Below are positions 5,253 to 7,963 of a stretch of DNA of 7,963 nt, piece by piece. Origin of the DNA: Clostridiales bacterium UBA4706 (lineage in GTDB: Bacteria > Bacillota > Clostridia > Oscillospirales > Oscillospiraceae); contig DHKA01000099.1 of the NCBI GenBank assembly GCA_002404605.1, positions 12,070 through 20,032 on the forward strand, written 5' to 3'. Numbering within the stretch: the stretch's first letter is position 1; each line of letters opens with the position of its first letter. The translations under genes were made by a program, and so were the position numbers. Below the pieces are notes generated by a model that did not search any database, was not told the DNA's origin, and saw only the letters and a list, made by a program, of their open reading frames with translations.

Positions 5253-6494
5253 TTATTCTGTCGGCTTCCCTGTTGGCGCAGGCTCCTCCGTCGGCTCCGG
5301 TGTGGCATCCGGCGTCCGGACCGGCTCGGGCACGACCGTTACGAGCGCGGTGCGAGTGTTTTCCAGAAGCTCCTCGCGCACGGTCTCCGCGCAGGAGCCG
5401 TCCGCGAGATACGCCGCCGCGTTCCACCGCGCGCGGAGCTGCGCAGGGTAATCCGACGCATCCCCCCGCGCCCACGCCGCAGCGAAGCCCTCGCAGAGCG
5501 CCGCGCCGAGATCGTCCCGTTCCGGGAACGTCAGCTCCTCCAGCCGCTGCGCGGCTGCAAGCGTTTCCACCGCCTGTTCGGAAAACCCGCCTCCGGCCGC
5601 CGAGCGCAGCGCGGCGAGCACCGCGTCGCGGAACGCCTCCGCGTCCTTTTCCTCCAGCCCGGGCGCAAAAAACCAGATAGCCGCGTCCGCGCCCGCCGAT
5701 GCCGTGCCGCATATGACCTCCGTATCCGGCAGCGCGGCGCACACGCTCTTATCAAGCAGCGAAGCGCTTCGGTCCAGCGCCGCGGCGAGCGCGGCGAGCC
5801 GGACGCGCGTCCATTCGCCCGCGCGCGGGCAGACGATGCCGAAATATACGCCCCCGGTTTCGGCCCCGGAAAGCGATACCGTTTTCTTCACCGGTTTTTC
5901 GATGCGGCAGTAGGCCGCGTCGGGCGCGAGCGCTTCCCCGGTCTCCGCGCCGGAGAATATCCCGTCCAGCCACGAAAGAATATTCTCCGCCCCGTCCGCA
6001 TCGGCGCAGACGACCGCGAACATGTTTTCCGCCGAGACCGGCCCCGCGCCGTTCCCGGCAGCGTCGCTGCCGGGAAGAAGATACGTAAGAAACGCGCGGT
6101 ACGCCGTCTCCGCGTCCGGCGCTGCCGTTTCTTCCTCTGCGCCGCCAAAAAACACGCCGAGGCTCTCCTTTGCCCCGCGCAGAAGCTCCGCGGCCGAGTC
6201 CGCCGTGAGCGTCACGCGCCGCAGCCCGTCCGCGGTGCGCGCCATGAGCGTGAGCGCCGGATCCGCGCCGGTATCCTCCAGGTACACGGCCGCCGCGCCG
6301 GTCGCCGCATGTGTAAGATACGCAGCCCTTCCGCCGGGCGTATCCAGCCGCTCAGTCTTCTCAACGAGAAAGCCGGAGACCGTTTCTCCTGCGCCGGACA
6401 ATCCGGCGCTCCGGCGCGCAGAAAAGCCGCTGCCTACCGTGAATACGAACACGGTAAGCAGCAGCCAGACAAGTTTCCGATTTGGTTTTTTCAT
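5253..6494 (-). CDS. Secreted M16C-like protein lacking the HxxEH zinc motif (probable pseudo-peptidase)
   Basis: 413 residues. Residues 1-26 are a signal peptide (MKKPNRK, then LVWLLLTVFVFTV, FSA site) with no lipobox Cys, so it is exported, possibly membrane-tethered. The body resembles the first half of M16C presequence-protease-like peptidases. AYLTHAATGAAAVYLEDTG (58-76) matches the opening strand. AAELLRGAKESLGVFF (101-116) matches the ELLKGSLNTFLNA helix. ENMFAVVCADADGAENILSWLDGIF (156-180) matches the STN..DF.NLMDVYLDAVF region. The C-terminal FRDAVLAAL...LEELTFPERDD...AAWARGD...LENTRTALVTVVPEP (288-391) matches the second domain. Where HILEHSVLCGS should stand, residues 88-100 read ADGLRRVTLTADS, so both zinc His and the catalytic Glu are absent. 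A Pro/Thr/Glu tail (392-413) follows. Full M16C proteins are about 970 residues. Weak AAGGGG (6505-6510) sets the start. The family assignment is by eye; the role is unknown. Confidence 0.68.
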   Translation of the reverse strand: MKKPNRKLVWLLLTVFVFTVGSGFSARRSAGLSGAGETVSGFLVEKTERLDTPGGRAAYLTHAATGAAAVYLEDTGADPALTLMARTADGLRRVTLTADSAAELLRGAKESLGVFFGGAEEETAAPDAETAYRAFLTYLLPGSDAAGNGAGPVSAENMFAVVCADADGAENILSWLDGIFSGAETGEALAPDAAYCRIEKPVKKTVSLSGAETGGVYFGIVCPRAGEWTRVRLAALAAALDRSASLLDKSVCAALPDTEVICGTASAGADAAIWFFAPGLEEKDAEAFRDAVLAALRSAAGGGFSEQAVETLAAAQRLEELTFPERDDLGAALCEGFAAAWARGDASDYPAQLRARWNAAAYLADGSCAETVREELLENTRTALVTVVPEPVRTPDATPEPTEEPAPTGKPTE

Positions 6495-6508
6495 TGGTGC
6501 ATGTCCCC

Positions 6509-6538
6509 TTCTCTGAAGCGAATTTGCTTTACAGAGAA
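6509..6538 (-). promoter_or_regulatory. Intercistronic hairpin next to the M16C-like gene's ribosome binding site
   Basis: In the 62-bp gap between the radical SAM and M16C-like genes, TTCTCTG (6509-6515) pairs with CAGAGAA (6532-6538). Inside it AAGC (6516-6519) pairs with GCTT (6526-6529) around a GAATTT loop, with a 2-nt bulge. One arm adjoins and partly includes the AAGGGG ribosome binding site of the downstream gene. It could dampen translation or protect mRNA. It has no T-tract, so it is not a terminator. Confidence 0.4.
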
Positions 6539-6556
6539 AGTATATGCGCCGGAAAT

Positions 6557-7441
6557 TCAGGATATGACGCCCGTACCGTCAAAGGCGGGAATTTCTTCCT
6601 CGCCGGAGGCGGAAAGCTCCTGCACATACCCGTCCGAAAGGCCGGTCTCGTCCAGAACGGCGAGCGCGGCGTCCCATTCCTCCGGCGTGAGCGTCCGGCG
6701 CAGCTCCGGGAATTTTTCCAGATTCCCGCAGGGGGTGTACTGCGCCATGAGCGACATGAGCACCGTGCCGGGCGCGAACGTGTCCGCGATCCAGAAAAGC
6801 GCCGCGCGCGTATTTTCGATCTGCCCCGGCAGTACGAGATGCCGGATCATAACGCCGCGGCGGAGAAGACCGTCCTCGTCCAGCTCGAACGCGCCGGTGT
6901 GCTCCGCCATGCGCTTTATGGCGTTTTTTGCCGCCGCCGGATAGTCCGGCGCGCGGGAATAGCGCGCGGCGAGCGCCGGGTCGGTATATTTAAGATCCGG
7001 CAGAAAGACGCTCACATGCTCCGCGAGCGCGTCCACGGTCCCGACCGTTTCATACCCCGACGTGTTCCACACGACCGGGACCTTCGGCGCGGCAAGGGCG
7101 AGCGCTTCCAATATCTCCGGCGCGAACTGCGTGCCGGTGACGAGATTGAGGTTGTGCACGCCCTTTGCTTCCAGCGCGGAAAATATCTCCGCGAGACGCT
7201 CGACGGAGACCGTCTCGCCGATCCTTCCGCGGCTGAGCGCATAGTTCTGGCAGTAAACACAGCCGAGCGGACATCCGGCGAAAAACACCGCGCCGCTCCC
7301 CCGCTCGCCGCTGATGCAGGGCTCCTCGCCGTAGTGCGGCGCGGCGCGCGCCACGCGCACGGCGCTTCCCATATGGCACACGCCCGCGCTTACCGCGCGG
7401 TCTGCCCCGCACTGCCGGGGGCAGAGGCGGCAGTCAGGCAT
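6557..7441 (-). CDS. pflX: PflX-type radical SAM protein (COG1313)
   Basis: 294-residue radical SAM protein related to pyruvate formate-lyase activating enzymes but of unproven function. The cluster motif CPLGCVYC supplies C57, C61 and C64 (CxxxCxxC) for the [4Fe-4S] cluster that cleaves S-adenosylmethionine. An N-terminal Cys set CRLCPRQCGADR (C4, C7, C11) with C22 is characteristic of this subfamily and may bind an accessory metal or cluster. Other family marks are NLVTGTQFAPEI (99-110, usually NPTHF), VVWNTSGYE (123-131), FLPDLKY (146-152), RHLVLPGQIENT (200-211), LMAQYTPCG (231-239) and the terminal PAFDGTGV. It is cytosolic. The ATG overlaps the stop of the glycosyltransferase (ATGCCTGA), indicating translational coupling. 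No glycyl-radical enzyme is present to act as substrate. The symbol follows the COG name and does not imply a known reaction. Confidence 0.9.
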   Translation of the reverse strand: MPDCRLCPRQCGADRAVSAGVCHMGSAVRVARAAPHYGEEPCISGERGSGAVFFAGCPLGCVYCQNYALSRGRIGETVSVERLAEIFSALEAKGVHNLNLVTGTQFAPEILEALALAAPKVPVVWNTSGYETVGTVDALAEHVSVFLPDLKYTDPALAARYSRAPDYPAAAKNAIKRMAEHTGAFELDEDGLLRRGVMIRHLVLPGQIENTRAALFWIADTFAPGTVLMSLMAQYTPCGNLEKFPELRRTLTPEEWDAALAVLDETGLSDGYVQELSASGEEEIPAFDGTGVIS

Positions 7442-7963
7442 GCAGCACCTCGGCGATGACGGCGTCGTCCGAGCGGCTGGTGCGCTCCGGCTTTCTGCGG
7501 CCGCACTCCATGCCCTTGAGCGCGAGCTTGAGCATCTTTTTGAGCGTGTACTTGCTCTCCCCGGCTTCGCGGGCGCGGCGGTCGTAGGAGACCGTGCCGA
7601 CCTTCGCGCCGAGCCGGTTCACGAGCCCGCGCAGGAAGAGATCGTCCCCGTGGTAGTGCGAGAGCGCTTCGAGCGCGGCGGTGTCCATGAGACGGTAATC
7701 GGCGTGGTCGTAAATGAGATCGGAGCCGAAGAGCTTCATCAAGCCGTAGTACCCGCGGGCGGTCGTGCGCTTGAGGAACGTATCCGTCGCGCGCGAGGCG
7801 CGCACGCCGCAGACGATGCCGCAGCCTTCCTTATATTTCTCCACCATTTTGTCCATCGCGTCGATGTCGTCCTGCAGGTCGGCGTCGATGCTGATGGTGA
7901 TGTCGCACCGGGTGCGCGACCACATAAGCCCCGCGGTGAGAGCGTTCTGGTGGCCGCGGTTGC
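7434..7963 (-). CDS. GT2-family glycosyltransferase (DPM1/GtrB-like), 5' end outside window, no C-terminal membrane helices
   Basis: The 175 visible residues cover the latter part of a GT-A family 2 transferase. These enzymes move a sugar from a nucleotide donor, often to a polyprenyl phosphate at the inner membrane face. Motifs are NRGHQNALTAGL at the window edge, SIDADLQDD (the metal-binding DxD-type segment), GVRASRATDTFLKR, DYRLMD and REAGESKYTLKKMLKLALKG. DPM1/GtrB-like bacterial members normally continue with a SFSxKPLR stretch and two membrane helices. Here the protein ends about 24 residues after the ALKGM segment with a charged tail (ECGRRKPERTSRSDD...). The stop overlaps the radical SAM start by 8 nt, so the short end is built into the operon and is unlikely to be a chance frameshift; neither other frame restores a helix. 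Acceptor and sugar cannot be inferred. Confidence 0.9.
   Translation of the reverse strand, partial: NRGHQNALTAGLMWSRTRCDITISIDADLQDDIDAMDKMVEKYKEGCGIVCGVRASRATDTFLKRTTARGYYGLMKLFGSDLIYDHADYRLMDTAALEALSHYHGDDLFLRGLVNRLGAKVGTVSYDRRAREAGESKYTLKKMLKLALKGMECGRRKPERTSRSDDAVIAEVLHA

Noticed and set aside
5193..6944. 583-codon open frame on the plus strand
   Set aside because: It is antisense to the M16C-like and radical SAM genes, which have a signal peptide, cluster cysteines and family motifs. The plus product is Arg-rich low-complexity text, and it lies across a terminator hairpin.
6482..7459. 325-codon open frame on the plus strand
   Set aside because: Antisense of the radical SAM gene with its CxxxCxxC motif; Arg/His-rich composition and no start signal.
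5253..7963. RiPP-type cluster (radical SAM maturase plus M16 peptidase, as in PQQ synthesis)
   Set aside because: The radical SAM protein is PflX-type with no SPASM or precursor-recognition domain, the M16-like protein lacks its catalytic motif and is exported, and I see no precursor peptide gene in the gaps.

Overview
The window looks like chromosome from a high-GC, butyrate-linked member of the Clostridia (Oscillospiraceae-like). The reasons are a spore-former-type D,D-carboxypeptidase beside efp, efp followed by a CD1247-type zinc-ribbon gene, a butyrate kinase, GGAGG-type ribosome binding sites, and GC-rich codons with AT-rich intergenic promoters. The taxonomic placement is inference from gene content only.

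Left part (1-2860): a D-alanyl-D-alanine carboxypeptidase (DacF/DacA family, minus strand, 3' end outside the window) is divergent from efp (elongation factor P). Each has a recognisable sigma-A-type promoter in the 227-bp gap. efp is followed after 46 bp by a small, very acidic zinc-ribbon protein. A perfect 15-bp hairpin plus T-tract then ends the efp operon.

Middle part (2889-5190): an IclR-family regulator (minus) is divergent from butyrate kinase (buk, plus). The gap is AT-rich, with back-to-back promoters and a perfect dyad in the buk leader. The buk gene is a singleton: no phosphate butyryltransferase (ptb) lies beside it. Its last ~20 codons are not butyrate-kinase-like. They read antisense through the end of a decayed minus-strand gene (about 4830-5119) that is open only if two frameshifts are bridged. 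This junction is the clearest sign of rearrangement in the window.

Right part (5184-7963): a minus-strand operon runs from a GT2 glycosyltransferase (5' end outside the window), through a PflX-type (COG1313) radical SAM protein whose start overlaps the glycosyltransferase stop (ATGCCTGA), to a secreted protein that resembles the N-terminal half of an M16C (presequence-protease-like) metallopeptidase without the HxxEH zinc motif. It ends at a strong terminator. The glycosyltransferase lacks the usual C-terminal membrane helices.

I see no CRISPR array, tRNA, rRNA, insertion sequence or phage gene, and no complete new defence or biosynthetic system. The observations most worth following are the chimeric buk 3' end with its decayed neighbour, the apparently dead M16C-like secreted protein, and the IclR/buk regulatory region.
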